A stretch of DNA of 64,000 nucleotides from Cyprinodon diabolis. Lineage: Eukaryota; Chordata; Actinopteri; Cyprinodontiformes; Cyprinodontidae. Made by a program: the position numbers and the translations under genes. The notes below the pieces were generated by a model. It saw only the letters and a list, made by a program, of their open reading frames with translations. It did no database searches and had not been told where the DNA came from. Shown here in pieces: positions 12,828-25,500 of the stretch (its first letter is position 1; each line of letters opens with the position of its first letter). The stretch spans positions 1 to 64,000 of the forward strand of contig JARPUW010000325.1 in the NCBI GenBank assembly GCA_030533445.1, given 5' to 3'.

Positions 12828-13263
12828 TGCTGGTGGTTCTGGAACCTTGAACATCTGGAGCCTATAGCTTCTGGAACCTTGAGCTGCTGGAGCCTTGAGC
12901 TGAAGGTGCTTCTGGAACCTTGAGCTGCTGGAACTTTGAGCTGCTGGAACCTTGAGCTGCTGGAACCTTGAGCTGCTGGAACTTTGAGCATCTGGAGCCT
13001 TGAGCTGCTGGACCCTTGAGCTTCTGGAACCTTGAGCTGCTGGTGCATCTGGAACCTTGAGCATCTGGAACCTTGAGCTGCTGGAACCTTGAGCTGCTGG
13101 AACCTTGAGTTGCTGGTGCTTCTGGAACCTTGAGCATCTGGAGCCTTGAGCTTCTGGAACCTTGAGCTGCTGGTGCTTCTGGAACCTTGAGCATCTGGAG
13201 CCTTGAGCTTCTGGAACCTTGATCTGCTGGAACCTTGAGCTGCTGGTGCTTCTGGAACCTTGA

Positions 13264-16200
13264 GCATGTGGATCCTTGAGCTACTGGAACCTTGAGCTGC
13301 TGGTGCTTCTGGAACCTTGAGCTGCTGGAACCTTGAGCTGCTGGAACCTTGAGCTGCTGGTGCTTCTGGAACCTTGAGAATCTGGAGCCTTGAGCTTCTG
13401 AAACCTTGGGCTGCTGGAGCCTTGAGCTGCTGGCGCTTCTGGAACCTTGAGCTGCTGGAACCTTGAGCTGCTGGAACCTTGAGCTGCTGGTGCTTCTGGA
13501 ACCTTGAGCTGCTGGAACCTTGAGCTGCTGGTGCTTCTGGAACCTTGAGCTGCTGGAACCTTGAGCTGCTGGTGGTTCTGGAACCTTGAGCATCTGGAGC
13601 CTTGAGCTTCTGGAACCTTGAGCTGCTGGAGCCTTGAGCTGCTGGTGCTTCTGGAACCTTGAGCTGCTGGAACCTTGAGCTGCTGGAACATTGAGCTGCT
13701 GGAACTTTGAGCATCTGGAGCCTTGAGCTTCTGGAGCCTTGAGCTGCTGGAACCTTGAGCTTCTGGAACCTTGAGCTGCTGGTGCATCTGGAACCTTGAG
13801 CATCTGGAGCCTTGAGCATCTGGAACCTTGAGCTGCTGGAGCCTTGAGCTGCTGGTGCTTCTGGAACTTTGAGCTGCTGGAACCTTGAGCTGCTGCAGCC
13901 TTGAGCTGCTGGTGCTTCTGGAACATTGAGCTGCTGGAACCTTGAGCTTCTGGAACCTCTAGCTTCTGGAGCCTTGAGCTGCTGTAACCCTGAGCTGCTG
14001 GAACCTTGAGCTGCTGGTGCTTCTGGAACCTTGAGCTGCTGGAACCTTGAGCTGCTGGAACCTTGAGCTGCTGGAACATTGAGCTGCTGGAACTTTGAGC
14101 ATCTGGAGCCTTGAGCATCTGGAGCCTTGAGCTGCTGGAACCTTGAGCTTCTGGAACCTTGAGCTGCTGGTGCATCTGGAACCTTGAGCATCTGGAACCT
14201 TGAGCATGTGGATCCTTGAGCTACTGGAACCTTGAGCTGCTGGTGCTTCTGGAACCTTGAGCTGCTGGAGCCTTGAGCTTCTGGAACCTTGAGCTGCTGG
14301 TGCTTCTGGAACCTTGAGCATCTGGAGCCTTGAGCTTCTGGAACCTTGATCTGCTGGAACCTTGAGCTGCTGGTGCTTCTGGAACCTTGAGCATGTGGAT
14401 CCTTGAGCTACTGGAACCTTGAGCTGCTGGTGCTTCTGGAACCTTGAGCTGCTGGAACCTTGAGCTGCTGGTGCTTCTGGAACCTTGAGAATCTGGAGCC
14501 TTGAGCTTCTGAAACCTTGGGCTGCTGGAGCCTTGAGCTGCTGGCGCTTCTGGAACCTTGAGCTGCTGGAACCTTGAGCTGCTGGAACCTTGAGCTGCTG
14601 GTGCTTCTGGAACCTTGAGCTGCTGGAACCTTGAGCTGCTGGTGCTTCTGGAACCTTGAGCTGCTGGAACCTTGAGCTGCTGGTGGTTCTGGAACCTTGA
14701 GCATCTGGAGCCTTGAGCTTCTGGAACCTTGAGCTGCTGGAGCCTTGAGCTGCTGGTGCTTCTGGAACCTTGAGCTGCTGGAACCTTGAGCTGCTGGAAC
14801 ATTGAGCTGCTGGAACTTTGAGCATCTGGAGCCTTGAGCTTCTGGAGCCTTGAGCTGCTGGAACCTTGAGCTTCTGGAACCTTGAGCTGCTGGTGCATCT
14901 GGAACCTTGAGCATCTGGAGCCTTGAGCTTCTGGAACCTTGAGCTGCTGGAGCCTTGAGCTGCTGGTGCTTCTGGAACTTTGAGCTGCTGGAACCTTGAG
15001 CTGCTGCAGCCTTGAGCTGCTGGTGCTTCTGGAACATTGAGCTGCTGGAACCTTGAGCTTCTGGAACCTCTAGCTTCTGGAGCCTTGAGCTGCTGTAACC
15101 CTGAGCTGCTGGAACCTTGAGCTGCTGGTGCTTCTGGAACCTTGAGCTGCTGGAACATTGAGCTGCTGGAACTTTGAGCATCTGGAGCCTTGAGCATCTG
15201 GAGCCTTGAGCTGCTGGAACCTTGAGCTTCTGGAACCTTGAGCTGCTGGTGCATCTGGAACCTTGAGCATCTGGAACCTTGAGCTGCTGGAACCTTGAGC
15301 TGCTGGAACCTTGAGTTGCTGGTGCTTCTGGAACCTTGAGCATCTGGAGCCTTGAGCTTCTGGAACCTTGAGCTGCTGGTGCTTCTGGAACCTTGAGCTG
15401 CTGGAACCTTGAGCTGCTGGTGCTTCTGGAACCTTGAGCATCTGGAGCCTTGAGCTTCTGGAACCTTGAGCTGCTGGAAGCTTGAGCTGCTGGTGCTTCT
15501 GGAACCTTGAGCATGTGGATCCTTGAGCTACTGGAACCTTGAGCTGCTGGTGCTTCTGGAACCTTGAGCTGCTGGAACCTTGAGCTGCTGGAACCTTGAG
15601 CTGCTGGTGCTTCTGGAACCTTGAGAATCTGGAGCCTTGAGCTTCTGAAACCTTGGGCTGCTGGAGCCTTGAGCTGCTGGCGCTTCTGGAACCTTGAGCT
15701 GCTGGAACCTTGAGCTGCTGGTGCTTCTGGAACCTTGAGCTGCTGGAACCTTGAGCTGCTGGTGCTTCTGGAACCTTGAGCTGCTGGAACCTTGAGCTGC
15801 TGGTGGTTCTGGAACCTTGAGCATCTGGAGCCTTGAGCTTCTGGAACCTTGAGCTGCTGGAGCCTTGAGCTGCTGGTGCTTCTGGAACCTTGAGCTGCTG
15901 GAACCTTGAGCTGCTGGAACATTGAGCTGCTGGAACTTTGAGCATCTGGAGCCTTGAGCTTCTGGAGCCTTGAGCTGCTGGAACCTTGAGCTTCTGGAAC
16001 CTTGAGCTGCTGGTGCATCTGGAACCTTGAGCATCTGGAGCCTTGAGCTTCTGGAACCTTGAGCTGCTGGAGCCTTGAGCTGCTGGTGCTTCTGGAACTT
16101 TGAGCTGCTGGAACCTTGAGCTGCTGCAGCCTTGAGCTGCTGGTGGTTCTGGAACTTTGAGCTGCTGGAACCTTGAGCTTCTGGAACCTCTAGCTTCTGG

Positions 16201-16500
16201 AGCCTTGAGCTGCTGTAACCCTGAGCTGCTGGAACCTTGAGCTGCTGGAACCTTGAGCTGCTGGAACATTGAGCTGCTGGAACTTTGAGCATCTGGAGCC
16301 TTGAGCATCTGGAGCCTTGAGCTGCTGGAACCTTGAGCTTCTGGAACCTTGAGCTGCTGGTGCATCTGGAACCTTGAGCATCTGGAGCCTTGAGCTTCTG
16401 GAACCTTGAGCTGCTGGAGCCTTGAGCTGCTGGTGCTTCTGGAACTTTGAGCTGCTGGAACCTTGAGCTGCTGCAGCCTTGAGCTGCTGGTGCTTCTGGA
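13264..16500. repeat. Three tandem sub-repeats of about 1.12 kb across the R/T/P boundary
   Basis: GCATGTGGATCC occurs at 13264, 14391 and 15511, GAGAATCTGG at 13376, 14487 and 15623, and CTCTAG at 13957, 15068 and 16188. These spacings of 1111-1136 bp differ by whole 16-bp or 9-bp tiles. The triplet spans the H1/H2 coordinate boundary, so the boundary at 15061 is a bookkeeping choice and not a sequence break. The same triplet recurs near 37881-41117 (offset +24617) at the H3/H4 boundary. Confidence 0.72.
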
Positions 16501-19500
16501 ACATTGAGCTGCTGGAACCTTGAGCTTCTGGAACCTCTAGCTTCTGGAGCCTTGAGCTGCTGTAACCCTGAGCTGCTGGAACCTTGAGCTGCTGGTGCTT
16601 CTGGAACCTTCAGCTGCTGGAACCTTGAGCTGCTGGAACCTTGAGCTGCTGGTGCTTCTGGAACCTTGAGCATCTGGAGCCTTGAGCTTCTGGAACCTTG
16701 AGCTGCTGGTGCTTCTGGAACCTTGAGCTGCTGGAGCCTTGAGCTGCCGGAACTTTGAGCTGCTGGAGCCTTGAGCTGCCGGAACTTTGAGCTGCTGGAG
16801 CCTTGAGCTGCTGGAACCTTGAGCTGCTGGTGCTTCTGGAACCTTGAGCTGCTGGAACCTTGAGCTGCTGGTGCTTATGGAACCTTGAGCTGCTGGAACC
16901 TTGAGCTGCTGGAACCTTGAGCTGCTGGAACCTTGAGCTGCTGGTGCTTCTGGAACCTTGAGCATCTGGAGCCTTGAGCTTCTGGAACCTTGAGCTGCTG
17001 GAGCCTTGAGCTGCTGGTGCTTCTGGAACCTTGAGCTGCTGGAACCTTGAGCTGCTGGTGCTTCTGGAACCTTGAGCTGCTGGTGCTTCTGGAACCTTGA
17101 GCATCTGGAGCCTTGAGCTTCTGGAACCTTGAGCTGCTGGAACCTTGAGCTGCTGGTGGTTCTGGAACCTTAAGCATCTGGAGCCTTGAGCTTCTGGAAC
17201 CTTGAGCTGCTGGAGCCTTGAGCTGCTGGTGCTTCTGGAACCTTGAACTGCTGGAACCTTGAGCTGCTGGAACATTGAGCTGCTGGAACTTTGAGCATCT
17301 GGAGCCTTGAGAATCTGGAGCCTTGAGCTGCTGGAACCTTGAGCTTCTGGAACCTTGAGCTGCTGGTGCATCTGGAACCTTGGGCATCTGGAGCCTTGAT
17401 CTTCTGGAACCTTGAGCTGCTGGAGCCTTGAGCTGCTGGTGCTTCTGGAACTTTGAGCTGCTGGAACCTTGAGCTGCTGCAGCCTTGAGCTGCTGGTGCT
17501 TCTGGAACATTGAGCTGCTGGAATCTTGAGCTTCTGGAACCTCTAGCTTCTGGAGCCTTGAGCTGCTGTAACCCTGAGCTGCAGGAACCTTGAGCTGCTG
17601 GTGCTTCTGGAACCTTGAGCTGCTGGAACCTTGAGCTGCTGGAACATTGAGCTGCTGGAACTTTGAGCATCTGGAGCCTTGAGCATCTGGAGCCTTGAGC
17701 TGCTGGAACCTTGAGCTTCTGGAACCTTGAGCTGCTGGTGCATCTGGAACCTTGAGCATCTGGAGCCTTGAGCTTCTGGAACCTTGAGCTGCTGGAGCCT
17801 TGAGCTGCTGGTGCTTCTGGAACTTTGAGCTGCTGGAACCTTGAGCTGCTGCAGCCTTGAGCTGCTGGTGCTTCTGGAACATTGAGCTGCTGGAACCTTG
17901 AGCTTCTGGAACCTCTAGCTTCTGGAGCCTTGAGCTGCTGTAACCCTGAGCTGCTGGAACCTTGAGCTGCTGGTGCTGCTGGAATCTTGAGCTGCTGGAA
18001 CCTTGAGCTGCTGGTGCTTCTGGAACCTTCAGCTTCTGGAACCTTGAGCTGCTGGAACCTTGAGCTGCTGGTGCTTCTGGAACCTTGAGCATCTGGAGCC
18101 TTGAGCTTCTGGAACCTTGAGCTGCTGGTGCTTCTGGAACCTTGAGCTGCTGGAGCCTTGAGCTGCTGGAACCTTGAGCTGCTGGTGCTTCTGGAACCTT
18201 GAGCTGCTGGAACCTTGAGCTGCTGGTGCTTCTGGAACCTTGAGCTGCTGGAACCTTGAGCTGCTGGTGCTTCTGGAACCTTGAGCATCTGGAGCCTTGA
18301 GCCTCTGGAACCTTGAGCTGCTGGAGCCTTGAGCTGCTGGTGCTTCTGGAACCTTGAGCTGCTGGAACCTTGAGCTGCTGGAACCTTGAGCTGCTGGAAC
18401 CTTGAGCTGCTGGTGCTTCTGGAACCTTGAGCTGCTGGTGCTTCTGGAACCTTGAGCATCTGGAGCCTTGAGCTTCTGGAACCTTGAGCTGCTGGTGCTT
18501 CTGGAACCTTGAGCTGCTGGAACCTTGAGCTGCTGGTGCTTCAGGAACCTTGAGCATCTGGAGCCTTGAGCTTCTGGAACCTTGAGCTGCTGGTGCTTCT
18601 GGAACCTTGAGCTGCTGGAGCCTTGAGCTGCTGGAACCTTGAGCTGCTGGTGCTTCTGGAACCTTGAGCTGCTGGAACCTTGAGCTGCTGGTGGTTCTGG
18701 AACCTTGAGCATCTGGAGCCTATAGCTTCTGGAACCTTGAGCTGCTGGAGCCTTGAGCTGCTGGTGCATCTGGAACCTTGAGATGCTGGAACCTTGAGCT
18801 GCTGGAACCTTGAGCTGCTGGAACTTTGAGCATCTGGAGCCTTGAGCTCTGGAGCCTTGAGCTGCTGGACCCTTGAGCTTCTGGAACCTTGAGCTGCTGG
18901 TGCATCTGGAGCCTTGAGCATCTGGAACCTTGAGCTGCTGGAACCTTGAGCTGCTGGTGCTTCTGGAACCTTGAGCATCTGGAGCCTTGAGCTTCTGGAA
19001 CCTTGAGCTGCTGGTGCTTCTGGAACCTTGAGCTGCTGGAACCTTGAGCTGCTGGTGCTTCTGGAACCTTGAGCATCTGGAGCCTTGAGCTTCTGGAACC
19101 TTGAGCTGCTGGAACCTTGAGCTGCTGGTGCTTCTGGAACCTTGAGCATGTGGAGCCTTGAGCTACTGGAACCTTGAGCTGCTGGTGCTTCTGGAACCTT
19201 GAGCTGCTGGAACCTTGAGCTGCTGGTGCTTCAGGAACCTTGAGAATCTGGAGCCTTGAGCTTCTGGAACCCTGGGCTGCTGGAGCCTTGAGCTGCTGGC
19301 GCTTCTGGAACCTTGAGCTGCTGGATCCTTGAGCTGCTGGAACCTTGAGCTGCTGGTGCTTCTGGAACCTTGAGCTGCTGGAACCTTGAGCTGCTGGTGC
19401 TTCTGGAACCTTGAGCTGCTGGAACCTTGAGCTGCTGGTGGTTCTGGAACCTTGAGCATCTGGAGCCTTGAGCTTCTGGAACCTTGAGCTGCTGGAGCCT

Positions 19501-22500
19501 TGAGCTGCTGGTGCTTCTGGAACCTTGAGCTGCTGGAACCTTGAGCTGCTGGAACCTTGAGCTGCTGGAACATTGAGCTGCTGGAACTTTGAGCATCTGG
19601 AGCCTTGAGCATCTGGAGCCTTGAGCTGCTGGAACCTTGAGCTTCTGGAACCTTGAGCTGCTGGTGCATCTGGAACCTTGAGCATCTGGAGCCTTGAGCT
19701 TCTGGAACCTTGAGCTGCTGGAGCCTTGAGCTGCTGGTGCTTCTGGAACTTTGAGCTGCTGGAACCTTGAGCTGCTGGAACCTTGAGCTGCTGGTGCTTC
19801 TGGAACCTTGAGCTGCTGGAACCTTGAGCTGCTGGTGCTTCTGGAACCTTGAGCATCTGGAGCCTTGAGCTTCTGGAACCTTGAGCTGCTGGTGCTTCTG
19901 GAACCTTGAGCTGCTGGAACCTTGAGCTGCTGGAACCTTTAGCTGCTGGAACCTTGAGCTGCTGGTGCTTCTGGAACCTTGAGCATCTGGAGCCTTGAGC
20001 TTCTGGAACCTTGAGCTGCTGGAACCTTGAGCTGCTGGTGCTTCTGGAACCTTGAGCTTCTGGAGCCTTGAGCTTCTGGAACCTTGAGCTGCTGGTGCTT
20101 CTGGAACCTTGAGCTGCTGGAACCTTGAGCTGCTGGTGCTTCTGGAACCTTGAGCTGCTGGAACCTTGAGCTGCTGGTGCTTCTGGAACCTTGAGCATCT
20201 GGAGCCTTGAGCTTCTGGAACCTTGAGCTGCTGGAACCTTGAGCTGCTGAAGCATTGAGCTGCTGGTGCTTCTGGAACCTTGAGCTTCTGGAACCTTGAG
20301 CTGCTGGTGCATCTGGAACCTTGAGCATCAGGAGCCTTGAGCTTCTGGAACCTTGAGCTGCTGGTGCTTCTGGAACCTTGAGCTGCTGGAACCTTGAGCT
20401 GCTGGTGCTTCTGGAACCTTGAGCATCTGGAGCCTTGAGCTTCTGGAACCTTGAGCTGCTGGAACCTTGAGCTGCTGGTGCTTCTGGAACCTTGAGCATG
20501 TGGAGCCTTGAGCTACTGGAACCTTGAGCTTCTGGAACCTTGAGCTGCTGGTGCTTCTGGAACCTTGAGCTGCTGGAACCTTGAGCTGCTGGTGCTTCTG
20601 GAACCTTGAGCATCTGGAGCCTTGAGCTTCTGGAACCTTGAGCTGCTGGAACCTTGAGCTGCTGGTGCTTCTGGAACCTTGAGCATGTGGAGCCTTGAGC
20701 TACTGGAACCTTGAGCTGCTGGTGCTTCTGGAACCTTGAGCTGCTGGAACCTTGAGCTGCTGGTGCTTCAGGAACCTTGAGAATCTGGAGCCTTGAGCTT
20801 CTGGAACCCTGGGCTGCTGGAGCCTTGAGCTGCTGGCGCTTCTGGAACCTTTAGCTGCTGGAACCTTGAGCTGCTGGAACTTTGAGCTGCTGGTGCTTCT
20901 GGAACCTTGAGCTGCTGGAACCTTGAGCTGCTGGTGCTTCTGGAACCTTGAGCTGCTGGAACCTTGAGCTGCTGGTGGTTCTGGAACCTTGAGCATCTGG
21001 AGCCTTGAGCTTCTGGAACCTTGAGCTGCTGGAGCCTTGAGCTGCTGGTGCTTCTGGAACCTTGAGCTGCTGGAACCTTGAGCTGCTGGAACCTTGAGCT
21101 GCTGGAACATTGAGCTGCTGGAACTTTGAGCATCTGGAGCCTTGAGCATCTGGAGCCTTGAGCTGCTGGAACCTTGAGCTTCTGGAACCTTGAGCTGCTG
21201 GTGCATCTGGAACCTTGAGCATCTGGAGCCTTGAGCTTCTGGAACCTTGAGCTGCTGGAGCCTTGAGCTGCTGGTGCTTCTGGAACTTTGAGCTGCTGGA
21301 ACCTTGAGCTGCTGGAACCTTGAGCTGCTGGTGCTTCTGGAACCTTGAGCTGCTGGAACCTTGAGCTGCTGGTGCTTCTGGAACCTTGAGCATCTGGAGC
21401 CTTGAGCTTCTGGAACCTTGAGCTGCTGGTGCTTCTGGAACCTTGAGCTGCTGGAACCTTGAGCTGCTGGAACCTTTAGCTGCTGGAACCTTGAGCTGCT
21501 GGTGCTTCTGGAACCTTGAGCATCTGGAGCCTTGAGCTTCTGGAACCTTGAGCTGCTGGAACCTTGAGCTGCTGGTGATTCTGGAACCTTGAGCTTCTGG
21601 AGCCTTGAGCTTCTGGAACCTTGAGCTGCTGGTGCTTCTGGAACCTTGAGCTGCTGGAACCTTGAGCTGCTGGTGCTTCTGGAACCTTGAGCTGCTGGAA
21701 CCTTGAGCTGCTGGAACCTTGAGCTGCTGGTGCTTCTGGAACCTTGAGCATCTGGAGCCTTGAGCTTCTGGAACCTTGAGCTGCTGGAACCTTGAGCTGC
21801 TGAAGCATTGAGCTGCTGGTGCTTCTGGAACCTTGAGCTTCTGGAACCTTGAGCTGCTGGTGCATCTGGAACCTTGAGCATCTGGAGCCTTGAGCTTCTG
21901 GAACCTTGAGCTGCTGGAGCCTTGAGCTGCTGGTGCTTCTGGAACCTTGAGCTGCTGGAACCTTGAGCTGCTGGAACCTTGAGCTGCTGGTGCTTCTGGA
22001 ACCTTGAGCTGCTGGAACCTTGAGCTGCTGGAACCTTGAGCTGCTGGAACATTGAGCTGCTGGAACTTTGAGCATCTGGAGCCTTGAGCATCTGGAGCCT
22101 TGAGCTGCTGGAACCTTGAGCTCCTGGAACCTTGAGCTGCTGGTGCATCTGGAACCTTGAGCATCTGGAGCCTTGAGCTTCTGGAACCTTGAGCTGCTGG
22201 AGCCTTGAGCTGCTGGTGCTTCTGGAACTTTGAGCTGCTGGAGCCTTGAGCTTCTGGAACCTTGAGCTGCTGGTGCTTCTGGAACCTTGAGCTGCTGGAA
22301 CCTTGAGCTGCTGGAACCTTGAGCTGCTGGAACCTTGAGCTGCTGGTGCTTCTGGAACCTTGAGCATCTGGAGCCTTGAGCTTCTGGAACCTTGAGCTGC
22401 TGGAACCTTGAGCTGCTGGTGCTTCTGGAACATTGAGCATCTGGAGCCTTGAGCTTCTGGAACCTTGAGCTTCTGGTGCTTCTGGAACCTTGAGCTGCTG

Positions 22501-25500
22501 GAACCTTGAGCTGCTGCAGCCTTGAGCTGCTGGTGCTTCTGGAACCCTGAGCTGCTGGAACCTTGAGCTGCTGGTGCTGCTGGAACCTTGAGCTGCTGGA
22601 ACCTTGAGCTGCTGGTGCTTCTGGAACCTTGAGCTGCTGGAACCTTGAGCTGCTGGAACCTTGAGCTGCTGGTGCTTCTGGAACCTTGAGCATCTGGAGC
22701 CTTGAGCTTCTGGAACCTTGAGCTGCTGGTGCTTCTGGAACCTTGAGCTGCTGGAACCTTGAGCTGCTGGAACCTTGAGCTGCTGGTGCTTCTGGAACCT
22801 TGAGCATCTGGAGCCTTGAGCTTCTGGAACCTTGAGCTGCTGGAACCTTGAGCTGCTGGTGCTTCTGGAACCTTGAGCATCTGGAGCCTTGAGCTTCTGG
22901 AACCTTGAGCTGCTGGTGCTTCTGGAACCTTGAGCTGCTGGAACCTTGAGCTGCTGGAACCTTGAGCTGCTGGTGCTTCTGGAACCTTGAGCATCTGGAG
23001 CCTTGAGCTTCTGGAACCTTGAGCGGCTGGAGCCTTGAGCTGCTGGCGCTTCTGGAACCTTGAGCTGCTGGAACCTTGAGCTGCTGGTGCTTCTGGAACC
23101 TTGAGCTGCTGGAACCTTGAGCTGCTGGTGCTTCTGGAACCTTGAGCTGCTGGAACCTTGAGCTGCTGGTGCTTCAGGAACCTTGAGCATCTGGAGCCTT
23201 GAGCTTCTGGAACCTTGAGCTGCTGGTGCTTCTGGAACCTTGAGCTGCTAGAGCCTTGAGCTGCTGGAACCTTGAGCTGCTGGTGCTTCTGGAACCTTGA
23301 GCTGCTGGAACCTTGAGCTGCTGGTGCTTCTGGAACCTTGAGCTGCTGGAACCTTGAGCTGCTGGTGGTTCTGGAACCTTGAGCATCTGGAGCCTATAGC
23401 TTCTGGAACCTTGAGCTGCTGGAGCCTTGAGCTGCTGGTGCTTCTGGAACCTTGAGCTGCTGGAACCTTGAGCTGCTGGAACCTTGAGCTGCTGGAACTT
23501 TGAGCATCTGGAGCCTTGAGCATCTGGAGCCTTGAGCTGCTGGACCCTTGAGCTTCTGGAACCTTGAGCTGCTGGTGCATCTGGAACCTTGAGCATCTGG
23601 AACCTTGAGCTGCTGGAACCTTGAGCTGCTGGAACCTTGAGCTGCTGGTGCTTCTGGAACCTTGAGCATCTGGAGCCTTGAGCTTCTGGAACCTTGAGCT
23701 GCTGGTGCTTCTGGAACCTTAAACTGCTGGAACCTTGAGCTGCTGGTGCTTCTGGAACCTTGAGCATCTGGAGCCTTGAGCTTCTGGAACCTTGAGCTGC
23801 TGGAACCTTGAGCTGCTGGTGCTTCTGGAACCTTGAGCATGTGGAGCCTTGAGCTACTGGAACCTTGAGCTGCTGGTCTTTCTGGAACCTTGAGCTGCTG
23901 GAACTTTGAGCTGCTGGAACCTTGAGCTGCTGGTGCTTCTGGAACCTTGAGAATCTGGAGCCTTGAGCTTCTGGAACCTTGGGCTGCTGGAGCCTTGAGC
24001 TGCTGGCGCTTCTGGAACCTTGAGCTGCTGGAACCTTGAGCTGCTGGAACCTTGAGCTGCTGGAACCTTGAGCTGCTGGAACCTTGAGCTGCTGGTGCTT
24101 CTGGAACCTTGAGCTGCTGGAACCTTGAGCTGCTGGTGGTTCTGGAACCTTGAGCATCTGGAGCCTTGAGCTTCTGGAACCTTGAGCTGCTGGAGCCTTG
24201 AGCTGCTGGTGCTTCTGGAACCTTGAGCTGCTGGAACCTTGAGCTGCTGGAACCTTGAGCTGCTGGAACATTGAGCTGCTGGAACTTTGAGCATCTGGAG
24301 CCTTGAGCATCTGGAGCCTTGAGCTGCTGGAACCTTGAGCTTCTGGAACCTTGAGCTGCTGGAGCCTTGAGCTGCTGGTGCTTCTGGAACTTTGAGCTGC
24401 TGGAACCTTGAGCTGCTGCAGCCTTGAGCTGCTGGTGCTTCTGGAACATTGAGCTGCTGGAACCTTGAGCTTCTGGAACCTCTAGCTTCTGGAGCCTTGA
24501 GCTGCTGTAACCCTGAGCTGCTGGAACCTTGAGCTGCTGGTGCTTCTGGAACCTTGAGCTGCTGGAACCTTGAGCTGCTGGAACCTTGAGCTGCTGGAAC
24601 ATTGAGCTGCTGGAACTTTGAGCATCTGGAGCCTTGAGCATCTGGAGCCTTGAGCTGCTGGAACCTTGAGCTTCTGGAACCTTGAGCTGCTGGTGCATCT
24701 GGAACCTTGAGCATCTGGAGCCTTGAGCTTCTGGAACCTTGAGCTGCTGGAGCCTTGAGTTGCTGGTGCTTCTGGAACTTTGAGCTGCTGGAACCTTGAG
24801 CTGCTGCAGCCTTGAGCTGCTGGTGCTTCTGGAACATTGAGCTGCTGGAACCTTGAGCTTCTGGAACCTCTAGCTTCTGGAGCCTTGAGCTGCTGTAACC
24901 CTGAGCTGCTGGAACCTTGAGCTGCTGGTGCTGCTGGAACCTTGAGCTGCTGGAACCTTGAGCTGCTGGTGCTTCTGGAACCTTCAGCTGCTGGAACCTT
25001 GAGCTGCTGGAACCTTGAGCTGCTGGTGCTTCTGGAACCTTGAGCATCTGGAGCCTTGAGCTTCTGGAACCTTGAGCTGCTGGTGCTTCTGGAACCTTGA
25101 GCTGCTGGAGCCTTGAGCTGCCGGAACTCTGAGCTGCTGGAGCCTTGAGCTGCTGGAACCTTGAGCTGCTGGTGCTTCTGGAACCTTGAGCTGCTGGAAC
25201 CTTGAGTTGCTGGTGCTTCTGGAACCTTGAGCTGCTGGAACCTTGAGCTGCTGGAGCCTTGAGCTGCTGGTGCTTCTGGAACCTTGAGCTGCTGGAACCT
25301 TGAGCTGCTGGAACCTTGAGCTGCTGGAGCCTTAAGCTGCTGGTGCTGCTGGAACCTTGAGCTGCTGGAACCTTGAGCTGCTGGTGCTTCTGGAACCTTG
25401 AGCTGCTGGAACCTTGAGCTGCTGGTGCTTCTGGAACCTTGAGCATCTGGAGCCTTGAGCTTCTGGAACCTTGAGCTGCTGGTGCTTCTGGAACCTTGAG

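Larger units (their letters stand above)
1..15061. repeat. HOR copy H1 (P-Q-R-T, 15,061 bp)
   Basis: This is the fullest HOR copy and is used as the coordinate reference: P 1-4056, Q 4057-7190, R 7191-14740, T 14741-15061. The sequence restarts at 15062 with the same tile order as base 1, and long stretches match at offset +15061 (for example the CTCTAG marker at 7 and 15068, and GAGAATCTGG at 562 and 15623). R contains both copies of the 1377-bp duplication. The left boundary at base 1 is the window edge and not a proven biological boundary. Base 729 is T where H2 has C at 15790, one of few private substitutions. The left part of Q carries the B-type allele (A at 6517) and the right part the A-type allele (an extra 16-bp tile near 6891-6950), so this copy looks mosaic. 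Confidence 0.9.

Noticed and set aside
15061..15062. A true HOR boundary or insertion site between H1 and H2
   Set aside because: This coordinate is set by where the window starts. The 1.12-kb sub-repeats run straight across it, so no sequence break exists there.
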